Counted from the stretch's first letter, positions 1 through 8,425 are shown. The stretch: DNA of 64,000 bases from Actinopolyspora alba (GCF_900112765.1 NZ_FOMZ01000018.1:1-64000); one strand, 5' to 3'. Notes: generated by a model from the letters alone, not told the origin. Translations and numbers: made by a program.

Positions 1-2
1 GC

Positions 3-161
3 TGGTTCTACGAGTGCTCCTACGGGATGCAGCGTTCGTTGGCCGAGATGTATCTGGCCGACGAGCGCTTCACGGCCACCTACGAGCGCGAGGTGGGTAC
101 CGGTGGTGCCCGGTTCGTGCACGACGCGATCCTGGCCAACGCCGAGCGCGCCGACGGGTGA
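3..161 (+). CDS. MerR-family regulator, TipAS ligand-binding domain (C-terminal end only)
   Basis: This is the last 52 residues of a gene that begins before the window. The reading frame shows MQRSLAEMYLADERFT followed by a helical tail (FVHDAILANAERADG). This matches the C-terminal half of the TipAS drug-recognition domain found on MerR-type regulators such as TipA, where the domain binds thiopeptide or other hydrophobic ligands in the cytoplasm and activates exporter or autoregulatory promoters. The DNA-binding half lies outside the window, so the target genes cannot be inferred. The assignment rests on the 'AEMYxADERFTA' pattern. A stand-alone TipAS protein is the alternative. Confidence 0.7.
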   Translation, partial: WFYECSYGMQRSLAEMYLADERFTATYEREVGTGGARFVHDAILANAERADG

Positions 162-311
162 CTCGTTCGCCGAGCCGGTGGTTTCACCAGCGGTTCTTCC
201 GCCAATCGCGCTGCTCTCCCCCAGCACACGTAATCCGAACGGCCGAGTGACAGCGCGAGTCGAGGTCGACGAGAATCGGTTCTCGGGCTGAACGTTGCTG
301 GGGGTTGACTG

Positions 312-827
312 GTGGGAGAAGACGAGCGGCGGGAGTTCACCGTGACCACGGCGCGCCGCGTCGTCGAATCGTTGGCTCCCGAGGAGCTGCCCTTTTTCGA
401 GGCCGCGAGCGAGGAGTTCCTGCGCGATCCGGACCGGGCGACGGTGGTTCGGCGGCGCGGTGACGAGGCGCTGGGGTCCGGGATCGACACCGTGGTGGCG
501 CTGCTGTCACCGGCGGCTCTGGCGGTGGCCGCCGCCGTCTACGACCAGCTGGCCGACAGGGCCGGGGACGCCGTGGTGCGCGGCGGTGACCGGGTGCTGT
601 CCCGGCTCCGCGCCCGCTTCCGCCGTCGTGTCGAAGTGGAAAGCGACGACGATTCCGAGACGGAACCGGCGACGGCGGAATCGTTGACGGCGGGACCGCT
701 GACCGACGAGCAGCGGGAGCGGGTGCGCGAAGTCGCCGAGGCCCGCGCCAGAGCGCTCGGCTTGGCCGAGGACCGGGTTCAATTGCTCGTCGGCGCCATC
801 GTGGATTCCCTCGATCGGGACGACTGA
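312..827 (+). CDS. Hypothetical acidic protein
   Basis: A 171-residue protein with a GTG start. I do not recognise a family. Residues 55-100 contain a moderately hydrophobic helix (TVVALLSPAALAVAAAVYDQL) followed by an arginine-rich stretch, then an acidic linker. The C-terminal 40 residues look like a helical hairpin. There is no signal peptide and no obvious catalytic motif. It sits 43 bp upstream of the M48 protease gene on the same strand, so the two are probably co-transcribed, and it could be a partner or regulator of that protease. Codon usage is typical of the host. Confidence 0.6.
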   Translation: MGEDERREFTVTTARRVVESLAPEELPFFEAASEEFLRDPDRATVVRRRGDEALGSGIDTVVALLSPAALAVAAAVYDQLADRAGDAVVRGGDRVLSRLRARFRRRVEVESDDDSETEPATAESLTAGPLTDEQRERVREVAEARARALGLAEDRVQLLVGAIVDSLDRDD

Positions 828-870
828 TGGAGTCCCCGCCGCGGGGTATGAACCCGATCGGAAGACCCCG

Positions 871-3621
871 GTGGTAACGAGTACGAATCGGAACGCGCGA
901 CCTTCCGTGGCGGGCTTGCGGGCTCCGAGCGGCACCACGGTCCACTTCGGTTCGCTGATCGCCCTGGCCTTCGGGACAGCGGCGACGATTTACTGGGTGA
1001 TGCTGCCTTCCGGCCTCGCCGCCTGGTTTCGCGAGTTCGAACGGTGCCAGGTGCGTTCGGGGTACTACCCGTGGCAGCTCCCCCTGCCACGGCCCGATGC
1101 CGAACAGCGCTACGACGATCTCGCCGGATGTCTGGCCGAACGGATGCATGACCGTCTGTTGTGGACGGCTCTCGCGCTGCTGGGGATGTTCACGGTCGCG
1201 GTGCTGCTCTACCGGCTGCAACCGTGGTGGCGCATCCGGCGGCAGCGGCTGGTAGAACTGCGCTCCTCCGATGCTCCGGAGCTGACCACGTACCTGGAAA
1301 GCCTCGTGGTCGAGACGGGACTACCCCGCGCGCCGGTCTTCCTGGTCGATCCGTTCAACCCGCGTGCGGGAGGGCTCGCCTTCGGCCACGGGCGCAGGCG
1401 CTACGTCCGGCTCGATGCGGGACTGCTGACGTTGTTCCGGAACGATCCCGCGTCGTTCCGGGCCGTGGTGCTGCACGAGTTGGCGCACGTGCGCGACCGG
1501 GACGTGCCGATCACCTACTTCGCCCTGGCGGTGTGGCGATCGTTCCTGATCACGGCTCTGGCGCCGCTGGCGGTGGGCCTGCTGTGGGTGTCCTGGCAGG
1601 ACGGTGCGTTTCGGAGTTCGCTCGGGATCTCCTGGCGCGTCGCCGGTCTGGTGCTGCTGGTCCACCTGTTCCGCGACGCCCTGCTGCGGAGCCGGGAGCA
1701 CCACGCGGACGCGCGGGTGTCGGCCTGGCTGGGCTCGGCGGACCCGAGCCTGTGCCTACCCGCCCTGCCGGGCACGGTGACCCGGTGGCCGCCCGTTTGG
1801 CTGCGCAGGCATCCGACTCCTTCGAGCCGCGTCGCCGCCCTCCCCGAGCCGACCGCGCTGTTCCGTCCCGGATTCGGTGAGCACTTCGCCGCGGGCATCG
1901 TGTTGCAGCTCGGCTTCGTCCAGTTCGCCATGCCCATCGTCACCGCTGGTGCACCGCTCGATGTTCTCCGGTCGCTGAGCGCGGTGTGGGGAGTCTCCGT
2001 CGCGCTGCTCGTGGGCTTCGCGGCGGTGCGCGGGGCGGCAGTCGCCAGGGCTGGAGGCAGGGCACGGGGTTACCCGGCCGGAATCGGTGTCGGTGTGGTC
2101 GTCGGTGCGCTGCTGGGGGAACGACTCTCGCTGTCCACCCTCCGCGATCCGCTTCCGGGAGTCGTCGTCCTCCTCGCGGGTGGCTTGCTCGCCGTCCAGC
2201 TCGTGCTGTTGTCCCGGTGGGTGCACCGGTGTTCGCTCCTGCTGCACCGCAACCGGCTCGCGTGGGTCCGAGTTCTCGGTTGGTCCGCCATCGGTACTGC
2301 CGTGTCGCTGCTCGGCTGGTCCTGGTTGAGGCTGTGGGCTTTCTTCGAGAGCCTGCGCCTGACGCCGTCCGTGTTCGGTCGGCTCGGTGCTTCGATCACC
2401 GGTTTCGCCGCCGAGGCGGCGTGGACCGATCTGGATCGTGCGCTGCTCTCGGTGACGTGGAATCCCGTGGTGCTGGGGTTCGGCGCCCGGAACCTCGCGC
2501 TGTGCACGGGACTGGTGCTGCTGTGGGCGGTGCAGCTGCTGCTGGCGCACCGCACGCGGATCCGGTTCGCGCTGTCGGTCGGGCTGCTCGGCGCCGCCGC
2601 GTGGCTGGTCTTCGATCTGGCGGTCAAGGCGGCCATGCGCGGCACCGTCCCGCTGTCGGAGCGGAGCACCGACGCGTTCCGGGCGGTGCTGTCCGCGTGG
2701 GAGTTCGCGGGAGCGGTGGCCGTGCAGTTCACCGTGGCCGCTGTCGTCGCCGCCGTGCTGTTCCGGAGGGCGGGGCTCGCCCACGCGTTGTTCGTCGCCG
2801 CGACCACGGGGCTGATCGTCAGCGGCATGATGTGGGTGTTCGCTCGCCTCGGTGCGTGCGTGCCGCCGCTGCACGCGACGGCGACCCGATGCCCGGGAAC
2901 GACGAGCGGCGAGTACGCCGCTACGGTGCTCGGCGTCGTCACGGTGGAGGGAACCGTCGCGGCCCTCGTGGGATACCTGCTCGGCAGCACCGTCCGCCGA
3001 GGGGCGCGGAGGTGGAGCGGGAGCCGTGGTCCGGAGATCGTCCGGACACCGGTCGGTGCGGGGACGAGCGAGCCCGGGCGAGCGGGGCGGATCGTGGCCG
3101 TGCTCGTCGCCGCGTCCTCGATCGTCGTGCTGGCCCTGCCGAACAGTTCGTCCGAGACCGGCGAGGAGTCGTCGGTACCGGTCGCCGCGGCGGAGCGCAC
3201 CGCATCGGAGCCCCCCGAGTCGGAGAGCGGCACCGCCCCCGGGCGTGTCTGGCTCCGGCATGGGGGTTCGCGACACCTCCGAGCGGTGAGCTCGGCGACG
3301 GTCGAGCTCGGGGACGGCATCAGGTCGAACGCCGAGGTGCGCGAGGTACGCGGGAGTGCCGTCCGGCTGGCCGAGGCCGTGACCGAGGCCCGCGAGTTTC
3401 CCGAACCCCCCGACAGTCGGCGGGCCGAGATCTGGGGCGAGGCCCTGGGCACGCTCGACGACTCCGCGCGGCGGCTCGTCGAAGCGCTCGACACCGGCAC
3501 GCTCGATCGGGAAGCCCTGCTCGAAGTCGTCGAATCGCTGGCGCGGGGAGTCCGCCTGTTCGAAGAGCTGATCGACCTCTGGTGCACCGAGTACGGGGAC
3601 CGAGTGCTGGAGGCGTGTTGA
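871..3621 (+). CDS. Multi-pass membrane M48-family zinc metalloprotease
   Basis: A 916-residue integral membrane protein. An HELAH zinc motif lies at residues 202-206 inside VVLHELAHVRDRD. A plausible third ligand is E276 in REHHAD, the ExxxD arrangement of M48 (HtpX/Ste24-like) peptidases. TM segments flank the peptidase domain at residues 30-60, 105-120 and 215-270, and a long run of further TM helices fills residues 325-680. The last ~190 residues are soluble and end in a helical region. Typical HtpX is ~300 residues, so this is a long actinobacterial variant with a large extra membrane domain of unknown role. Its likely role is membrane protein quality control, which is a family-level inference. 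The GTG start is the first in frame after the upstream gene. Confidence 0.8.
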   Translation: MVTSTNRNARPSVAGLRAPSGTTVHFGSLIALAFGTAATIYWVMLPSGLAAWFREFERCQVRSGYYPWQLPLPRPDAEQRYDDLAGCLAERMHDRLLWTALALLGMFTVAVLLYRLQPWWRIRRQRLVELRSSDAPELTTYLESLVVETGLPRAPVFLVDPFNPRAGGLAFGHGRRRYVRLDAGLLTLFRNDPASFRAVVLHELAHVRDRDVPITYFALAVWRSFLITALAPLAVGLLWVSWQDGAFRSSLGISWRVAGLVLLVHLFRDALLRSREHHADARVSAWLGSADPSLCLPALPGTVTRWPPVWLRRHPTPSSRVAALPEPTALFRPGFGEHFAAGIVLQLGFVQFAMPIVTAGAPLDVLRSLSAVWGVSVALLVGFAAVRGAAVARAGGRARGYPAGIGVGVVVGALLGERLSLSTLRDPLPGVVVLLAGGLLAVQLVLLSRWVHRCSLLLHRNRLAWVRVLGWSAIGTAVSLLGWSWLRLWAFFESLRLTPSVFGRLGASITGFAAEAAWTDLDRALLSVTWNPVVLGFGARNLALCTGLVLLWAVQLLLAHRTRIRFALSVGLLGAAAWLVFDLAVKAAMRGTVPLSERSTDAFRAVLSAWEFAGAVAVQFTVAAVVAAVLFRRAGLAHALFVAATTGLIVSGMMWVFARLGACVPPLHATATRCPGTTSGEYAATVLGVVTVEGTVAALVGYLLGSTVRRGARRWSGSRGPEIVRTPVGAGTSEPGRAGRIVAVLVAASSIVVLALPNSSSETGEESSVPVAAAERTASEPPESESGTAPGRVWLRHGGSRHLRAVSSATVELGDGIRSNAEVREVRGSAVRLAEAVTEAREFPEPPDSRRAEIWGEALGTLDDSARRLVEALDTGTLDREALLEVVESLARGVRLFEELIDLWCTEYGDRVLEAC

Positions 3622-3734
3622 CCCGTCCTTCGTGCTCGGCGCTGCCGCGTGTTCGACTCACGGTGGACCAGTCGTCCGGAACTCGTCCGGGCCGGTGCAT
3701 CCACTTCGGTCGAGCTCTATCCCGTCGGCCGTAG

Positions 3735-3777
3735 CCCCCGGTCAGCCAGTGCTCAGCACGCGCCGGGGGTATTTTCT
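3735..3777 (+). terminator. Rho-independent-type terminator after the M48 gene
   Basis: CCCCCGG (3735-3741) pairs with CCGGGGG (3763-3769) and is followed by the T-rich run TATTTTCTT. It lies in the 305-bp gap between the M48 gene and the CPBP gene. I see no coding sequence in the rest of that gap. Confidence 0.6.
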
Positions 3778-3926
3778 TCGGTCGGTATCCGTGATCACGT
3801 CCTCCAGCAGTGCGGGTGTGCGAACGGTGGGTTTAGCGGTTCGGCACGTGGGCACGGCACTTTCCCGTCCTTCGCCGCCTCACGGGACAATGTCGTCACC
3901 GCGTTCCCGATCCAGGTTGAGGCACA

Positions 3927-4886
3927 GTGGACACTTCCGAAGCCGTAGACGGAGCAACCCGCCCCGCATCCCCGCTGCTCCGGGGAATACTGCGTGCGCG
4001 CCGCCCGACCGGCGCGGTGGTCGGGATCCTGGTGGTGCTCGGCTGTTTCGTGCTCGGGCAGATCGTCAGCGCCATCGCCTTCGCGATGGCGGTGGTGCTC
4101 ACCGGTGATCTGTCCGTCCTGACCAGCATGCGCCTCGGCCTCGCCTCTCAGGTGGCCCTGACCTGCGGATTCATCGGTTCCGTGCTGGGGCTGGTGCTGT
4201 GGTTGCCGCTCAAGGAGGGCAGGCCGTTCGGCAGCGTGGGGTTCCTGCCCGCCCGGAATCCGGTTCGTTCCGCGTCACTGGGTGCGGGGGTGGCCCTGCT
4301 GGTGATCAGCGTGCTCGTGCTGGGCAACGTCGCGGCGAACCAGCTGGTGCTCGAGAGCTCGGGGGCGGGCTACGCGATCGTCGGTGTGCTCGTGCTGACG
4401 CTGCTGGGCTTCGTGGTGCAGGCCAGCACGGAGGAGATCCTCACCCGCGGCTACCTGATGCAGGTCACCTGGCGGAAGTGGGGGCTCACGGCCGCGCTGG
4501 TTGCCCAGGCCGTGGTGTTCACCCTGCTGCACGGCCTCAACACCGGTTTCGGTCCGCTGCCGCTGCTGAACCTGCTGCTGATCTCGTTCGTGCTGGCGTT
4601 CTGGGCGCTGGCGGAGGGCGGCCTGTGGGGTGTGTGCGCCTTCCACACGGTGTGGAACTGGTGCCAGGGCAACGTCTACGGCGTAGAGGTCTCCGGCATG
4701 AACCTCACGGCCACGCTCGCCGACACGCGCCCCGCCGAGGGCGGCAGTGCCTTGCTCAACGGCGGTGCCTTCGGCATCGAGGGCGGGTTGCCCACCACCG
4801 CCGTGCTGCTCTGCCTGCTGGTGATCGCCGTGCTGGCCTACCGCCGCCGTCGTTCGGGCTTCGCGGCCGAGCCCACGCGGTCCTGA
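3927..4886 (+). CDS. CPBP-family intramembrane glutamic endopeptidase
   Basis: A 319-residue multi-pass membrane protein of the CPBP (Abi/CAAX protease, Rce1-like) family. The three family motifs are visible: EExxxR as E169-E170-ILTR in motif 1, the HG motif at H202 (LLHGLN), and FHxxWN at H240. These residues form the intramembrane active site of Rce1-like proteases. About eight hydrophobic segments span residues 25-300. The GTG start at 3927 follows a purine-rich stretch. In bacteria this family is linked to bacteriocin self-immunity or membrane proteolysis, but the substrate here is unknown. It appears to be a single-gene unit before the fluoride-riboswitch leader. Confidence 0.85.
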   Translation: MDTSEAVDGATRPASPLLRGILRARRPTGAVVGILVVLGCFVLGQIVSAIAFAMAVVLTGDLSVLTSMRLGLASQVALTCGFIGSVLGLVLWLPLKEGRPFGSVGFLPARNPVRSASLGAGVALLVISVLVLGNVAANQLVLESSGAGYAIVGVLVLTLLGFVVQASTEEILTRGYLMQVTWRKWGLTAALVAQAVVFTLLHGLNTGFGPLPLLNLLLISFVLAFWALAEGGLWGVCAFHTVWNWCQGNVYGVEVSGMNLTATLADTRPAEGGSALLNGGAFGIEGGLPTTAVLLCLLVIAVLAYRRRRSGFAAEPTRS

Positions 4887-5052
4887 GCGAGCACGGCTTC
4901 TCGAGCGAGCGCCCCGTCATGAGTGGGCACCCCCTCGTGAGTGAGCCCGGTTGTCCCGTTGTTCGTCGGCCCTCCGGTGTGTGTCACGTCGCTTCCCGAG
5001 GTGTTCTCGCGCTCCGGTTCGCTACACTGCCAGTGTTCCGCGCGAGCGGATC

Positions 5053-5111
5053 CCGGTGGTGGGGCCCGCCGGAACCAACCGCGAGGTTCGCTTCGCCGAC
5101 GGTCCCTACCC
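5053..5111 (+). promoter_or_regulatory. Fluoride (crcB-motif) riboswitch aptamer
   Basis: The segment reads GGTGGTGGGGCCCGCC, then GGAACCAACC, then GCCGACGGTCCCTAC. This matches the crcB RNA motif: a GGxG...CGCC hairpin, an AAC-containing joining strand, and a 3' GCYGAYGRYCYCUAC strand. The loop TGGGG of the first hairpin can pair with TCCCTA (5103-5108), forming the pseudoknot that encloses fluoride in known structures. It lies directly upstream of two crcB genes. A possible -10 box TACACT (5023-5028) lies about 25 nt upstream of the aptamer. The identification is by eye against the known consensus. Confidence 0.8.
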
Positions 5112-5134
5112 GTTCGAGAACCTCCGGGTAGGGA
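5103..5134 (+). promoter_or_regulatory. SD-sequestering hairpin (riboswitch expression platform)
   Basis: TCCCTACCC (5103-5111) is perfectly complementary to GGGTAGGGA (5126-5134). The right arm contains the AGGGAG ribosome-binding sequence for the GTG at 5139. The left arm is the same strand that closes the aptamer pseudoknot, so the two structures exclude each other. Fluoride binding should free the ribosome-binding site and switch translation on. Confidence 0.7.
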
Positions 5135-5138
5135 GTCC

Positions 5139-5624
5139 GTGTTGCCCAACGCCCTGGTCCCGCACCGGTCGCGGGTGCTCGCCGCCGTCGCCCTCGGCGG
5201 TGCGCTGGGATCGTCGCTGCGCTACGGCGTCTCGCTCGCGCTGCCGCACGCCGACGGCGGTGCCGTCTGGCCCACTTTGACCGTCAACGTGCTGGGCTGT
5301 CTTGTCATCGGTGTCTTCACCGTGTTCCTCGAAGCGGCCGAGCCGCACCACCTGCTGCGGCCGTTCTTCGGAGTCGGGGTGCTGGGCGGTTTCACCACCT
5401 TCTCCAGCTATCTGGCCGACGCGGGCGGCCTGCTGGCCACCGGACAGCCGTTCTACGCCGCGCTGTACCTGCTGCTGACGGTGCTGCTGGCGCTGCCCGC
5501 GGTGATCTGCGGCGCGATGCTGGCCAGGATGGTCGTCGCGCGTTCGCGGCGCAGCGGCCCCGGCGCCTCCCCCGACAACGCCCATGACACCGCCCCCGAG
5601 ACCACCCCTGGAACGGAGTCGTGA
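5139..5624 (+). CDS. crcB: CrcB/Fluc fluoride ion channel, first copy
   Basis: A 161-residue CrcB (Fluc) protein. Four hydrophobic helices carry the family motifs GGALGSSLRYGVS near the N terminus, TLTVNVLGCLVIG in TM2 and GVLGGFTTFSSY in TM3. Fluc channels work as dual-topology dimers in the plasma membrane and expel fluoride. The GTG at 5139 was chosen because AGGGAG lies just upstream in the riboswitch hairpin; a longer in-frame extension would run through the aptamer. The C terminus has a ~30-residue acidic/polar tail. The stop overlaps the second crcB gene (TGATG), as in the paired heteromeric Fluc genes of many actinobacteria. Confidence 0.9.
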   Translation: MLPNALVPHRSRVLAAVALGGALGSSLRYGVSLALPHADGGAVWPTLTVNVLGCLVIGVFTVFLEAAEPHHLLRPFFGVGVLGGFTTFSSYLADAGGLLATGQPFYAALYLLLTVLLALPAVICGAMLARMVVARSRRSGPGASPDNAHDTAPETTPGTES

Positions 5625-6007
5625 TGACCCTGCTGCTGGTGGCGCTCGGCGGCGCGGCGGGCGCGGTGCTGCGCTACGGGATCGACCGGGGTGTGCGGCG
5701 CGGCCACGGTTCCGCCTTTCCCTGGGGCACGTTCACGGTCAACGTGGTGGGCTCGTTCCTGATCGCGCTGTTGGCGGGCGGCGCTGCCTTGTTCGACGGC
5801 TTCGGTTCCTCCGGGCTGCGCACCCTGCTGGTGGTGGGGCTGTGCGGCGCGTTGACCACGTTCAGCACGTTCGGGCAGGACGCCGTCCGGCTCTACGCCT
5901 CCGGCGCGCGTTCGCACGCCGTCCGGTACGTCTCGGGGACGGTTCTCGGCGGTGTGGCGGCAGCGGGGCTCGGGCTGGGAACCGTCGCGTTGTTCGCGCA
6001 GCTCTGA
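5624..6007 (+). CDS. crcB: CrcB/Fluc fluoride ion channel, second copy
   Basis: A 127-residue CrcB protein with GGAAGAVLRYGID, TFTVNVVGSFLIA and GLCGALTTFSTFG in the first three helices. These are the same landmarks as in the upstream copy, including the conserved Asn of TM2 and the FTTFS-type TM3 break. It begins at ATG 5624, overlapping the stop of the first copy by one base, so the two are translationally coupled and share the riboswitch. Paired unequal crcB genes usually make a heterodimeric channel with the two subunits inserted in opposite orientations. That is family knowledge and was not tested here. Confidence 0.9.
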   Translation: MTLLLVALGGAAGAVLRYGIDRGVRRGHGSAFPWGTFTVNVVGSFLIALLAGGAALFDGFGSSGLRTLLVVGLCGALTTFSTFGQDAVRLYASGARSHAVRYVSGTVLGGVAAAGLGLGTVALFAQL

Positions 6008-6231
6008 TACCCGCACGACTTCGGTGGATGTTCACTTTTCGCCTGGTGAATCCGGTTTTCGGTGCGGCGATACCGGTGTTTTGCCATTTCGTGATGTCCT
6101 TGGCAGGATGAACGCCGCTTTATCGTGAAAACGGCTCAGGATGCGCTCCGCTGTTCAGCTGCCGCGCTCCGCTGTTCGGGTGAGTCGCACGAGCCGTCAC
6201 AGTTGTCGCACACGCGAGAAAGGTCGTTTCG

Positions 6232-7215
6232 TTGCTGATCGCCGCGAATGCCACGACGCGTTTCGCCGCCGCGCCCGCGGCGAGCGTGACCGATCCGGTG
6301 GTGAACTGGTTCAACGACAATTCCGGAGCGCTGTTCTCCGGATTCGTCAACGTCGTCATCATCCTGCTCGTCGCGGTGGTGCTGCGTGCAGTGCTGGGAC
6401 GGGTGATCACCCAGGGCGTGCGGCGGATGGTGAGCTCGCACCAGCGGATCAACCAGGCCACCGCCAGAGCGGGGAATCTCGTCGGGCGCAACGGCGCCGA
6501 GACCGACAACGCGGGCGAGCGGCAGCAGCAGCGCGCCCAGACCATCGGTTCGGTGCTGCGCAGCGTGGCAACGACGATCGTGTTCGGCGTGGCCTTCGTG
6601 ATGATCCTCGGCGAGTTCGGCATCAACCTCGCGCCGATCCTGGCCAGCGCGGGTGTGCTCGGGCTCGCCATCGGTTTCGGCGCGCAGAGCCTGGTGAAGG
6701 ACTTCCTGTCCGGCGTGTTCATGATGGTCGAGGACCAGTACGGCGTCGGTGACGTGATCGACGCGGGCGACGCCGTCGGCACCGTCGAGGCCGTGACGCT
6801 GCGCATCACCAAGATCCGGGATCTCAACGGCGGGCTGTGGTACGTGCGCAACGGCGAGATCATGCGGGTCTGCAACATGAACCAGGACTGGGCCAACGCG
6901 GTCATCGAGCTCCCGCTGGACTACAGCGTCGACATCGCCCACGCGGAGCGCGTGATCGAGTCGACCATCGAGGACTTCGCCGCCAACAGCGACTTCCGCT
7001 CCAAGATCCTGGAGAAGCCCGACCTCAGCGGGGTCATCGGCATCGGCAACGGTTCGGTGACCGTGCGGATCATCGTCAAGGTCAAGCCCGGCGAGCAGTG
7101 GGCGCTCGGCCGCGCGCTGCGTGCCCGGCTCAAGCACAGCTTCGACCAGGCCGGGGTGCGGGTGGCCTACCCGGTGCTGCCCACCAACGGAATGGGTGCG
7201 GTCAAGCAGGGCTGA
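6232..7215 (+). CDS. Small-conductance mechanosensitive channel, MscS family
   Basis: A 327-residue protein with a TTG start after GAGAAAGG. TM helices lie near residues 38-58, 112-132 and 138-155, followed by the pore-lining pattern ASAGVLGLAIGFGAQSLVKD. The cytoplasmic MscS beta domain follows (EDQYGVGDVID...GTVEAVTLRITKIRD, RNGEIMRVCNMNQDW). These are typical of MscS-type channels that release solutes on hypo-osmotic shock. A gap of ~50 residues between TM1 and TM2 holds a charged insert with a QQQ run. The gene is apparently monocistronic, with a strong hairpin downstream at 7300-7329. Confidence 0.9.
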   Translation: MLIAANATTRFAAAPAASVTDPVVNWFNDNSGALFSGFVNVVIILLVAVVLRAVLGRVITQGVRRMVSSHQRINQATARAGNLVGRNGAETDNAGERQQQRAQTIGSVLRSVATTIVFGVAFVMILGEFGINLAPILASAGVLGLAIGFGAQSLVKDFLSGVFMMVEDQYGVGDVIDAGDAVGTVEAVTLRITKIRDLNGGLWYVRNGEIMRVCNMNQDWANAVIELPLDYSVDIAHAERVIESTIEDFAANSDFRSKILEKPDLSGVIGIGNGSVTVRIIVKVKPGEQWALGRALRARLKHSFDQAGVRVAYPVLPTNGMGAVKQG

Positions 7216-7299
7216 TTCTCCGGTCGCGCTTTCTCCGGCCGCGCTGTCGCGCCGGAGAGCACCGACCCGCTCATCGCGAAGCCGGATCCCGGACTCATC

Positions 7300-7329
7300 G
7301 AGTCCCCTCCCGTTCTCGGGAGGGGACTC
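7300..7329 (+). terminator. Strong terminator hairpin after the MscS gene
   Basis: A 13-bp perfect stem with a TTCT loop (arms 7300-7312 and 7317-7329, GAGTCCCCTCCCG and its complement), followed by GATTCAT. It separates the MscS gene from the PadR promoter. Confidence 0.75.
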
Positions 7330-7367
7330 GATTCATGTCCGGCCCGGTTTTCCCTCGTCACGGGGGA

Positions 7368-7418
7368 TTGCCACTCCGCTATTCAGTGTTACTATCTACC
7401 AGTAGTCAGTAATACTGA
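7368..7418 (+). promoter_or_regulatory. padR promoter with overlapping palindromic operator
   Basis: TTGCCA (7368-7373) and TACTAT (7390-7395) are 16 bp apart and form a good sigma70-type promoter. Just downstream lies the palindrome TCAGTA-A-TACTGA (7406-7418), within a larger CTAC...GTAG repeat. The position, before the GGAGG ribosome-binding site and GTG at 7439, is that expected of an autorepressor site for PadR. Confidence 0.6.
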
Positions 7419-7438
7419 GTAGACGGAGGGGCGTTGCC

Positions 7439-7768
7439 GTGGGCAAGCAGACGACGGAGATGCTCAAGGGCACGCTGGAAGGCGTCGTCCTCGCGATCCT
7501 GGCCGGTCGACCCGCGTACGGCTACGAGATCACCGCGTGGTTGCGGGACCAGGGGTTCTCCGACATCGCGGAGGGCACCGTCTACGCGCTGCTCGTCAGG
7601 GTCGAGAAGCGCGGCCTCGTCGACGTGGCGAAGGTTCCCTCGGAGAAGGGCCCGCCGCGCAAGGTGTATTCCCTCAACGATCAGGGCAGGGAATACCTCG
7701 AAGAATTCTGGACTGCCTGGCGATTCCTCTCCGAACGTCTCGAACAGCTCCGCGAAGGGGGCAGATGA
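7439..7768 (+). CDS. PadR-family transcriptional regulator
   Basis: A 109-residue winged-helix protein. The PadR landmarks are in order: LKGTLEGVVLAILAGRPAYG (helix 1-2), YEITAWLRDQGF, then EGTVYALLVRVEKRGLV (recognition helix and the Y/L pattern), and the wing GPPRKVYSLNDQGREYL. PadR proteins repress transporter or small-operon promoters and are released by ligands. GTG 7439 has GGAGG upstream. The stop overlaps the DUF1048 gene start (ATGA), so the two form an operon. A palindrome in the promoter suggests autoregulation. Confidence 0.92.
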   Translation: MGKQTTEMLKGTLEGVVLAILAGRPAYGYEITAWLRDQGFSDIAEGTVYALLVRVEKRGLVDVAKVPSEKGPPRKVYSLNDQGREYLEEFWTAWRFLSERLEQLREGGR

Positions 7769-8127
7769 TCATGATTGTCTCGAAGTTGATCGGCGACAAG
7801 CGGCGTTACCGGCAGTACAAGGCGCGCATCAAACGGCTTCCCGAGGACTACCGCACGGCGGTCGAGGCGATCGAGCGGTACCTGATGCATTTCGTTCCCG
7901 TTGACGACGAGAGCGCGATCTCGGAGTTCGAGGATCTCGCCGAGCTGTTCGAGCGGGCCGCGTCGGACGGAACGCCGATCCGCGAGCTGGTCGGCGACGA
8001 GCCGACGGAGTTCGTCGAGGAGTTCGCCCGCAACCACACGAAGGGCGGCTACGCCCCCGACAAGGAGCGACAGCGGCTGCTCCGTGGCATCGAGCGGGCG
8101 ATCGAGGCAGAGCGAGTCAGCCGGTGA
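7765..8127 (+). CDS. DUF1048-family protein (PadR partner)
   Basis: A 120-residue, mostly helical cytoplasmic protein. The pattern KARIKRLPEDYRTAVEAIERYL, then FEDLAELFERAASDGTPIRELVG and FVEEFARNHTK, matches DUF1048 proteins, which are nearly always encoded next to PadR genes. The ATG at 7765 overlaps the PadR stop. Its function is unknown; the usual inference is that it binds or modulates the PadR regulator or works in the same response. No exporter gene follows, so here the pair stands alone. Confidence 0.8.
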   Translation: MIMIVSKLIGDKRRYRQYKARIKRLPEDYRTAVEAIERYLMHFVPVDDESAISEFEDLAELFERAASDGTPIRELVGDEPTEFVEEFARNHTKGGYAPDKERQRLLRGIERAIEAERVSR

Positions 8128-8401
8128 CGTAGCCGCGCACGCGATTCGTTCGTCGCGCCGCCGGACACTTCACCGGCATCGGTACACGGCGGTCGGCATT
8201 TCTCGACGCCCTCAAGAGCGGCCGTTTCGTCTGACAGCGGCGAACGACGAACACGCCACGCGAAACGACGAATTCGAGGGGCGGCACACACGATCGTCGA
8301 TTCCCGGCGGTCGTGAGTCGCTCCTGACGCTCGGCCGGAACGCTCCGGTCGGGCGTTTTCGTTCGCCCGCCTCACCGTGCACGGAACGTGTGATACGAGA
8401 A

Positions 8402-8425
8402 GACCCCCGGTGATAACCGGAGGTC
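8402..8425. other. Intergenic hairpin (10-bp arms, GATA loop)
   Basis: GACCCCCGGT (8402-8411) and ACCGGAGGTC (8416-8425) pair with one mismatch around a GATA loop. No T-run follows. The stretch 8128-8401 before it shows no convincing gene or signal. Confidence 0.5.

Noticed and set aside
1756-3276. Long open frames antisense to the M48 gene (and similar long frames opposite dnaK, hisG, the Fe-S reductase and the exporter)
   Set aside because: They are low-complexity Arg/Pro/Gly/Gln-rich translations in shadow frames of recognisable genes; such frames are expected at ~70% GC.
4941-5138. Longer first crcB protein starting at 4941
   Set aside because: The extension would cross the riboswitch and is not membrane-protein-like; GTG 5139 has the ribosome-binding site in the hairpin arm.
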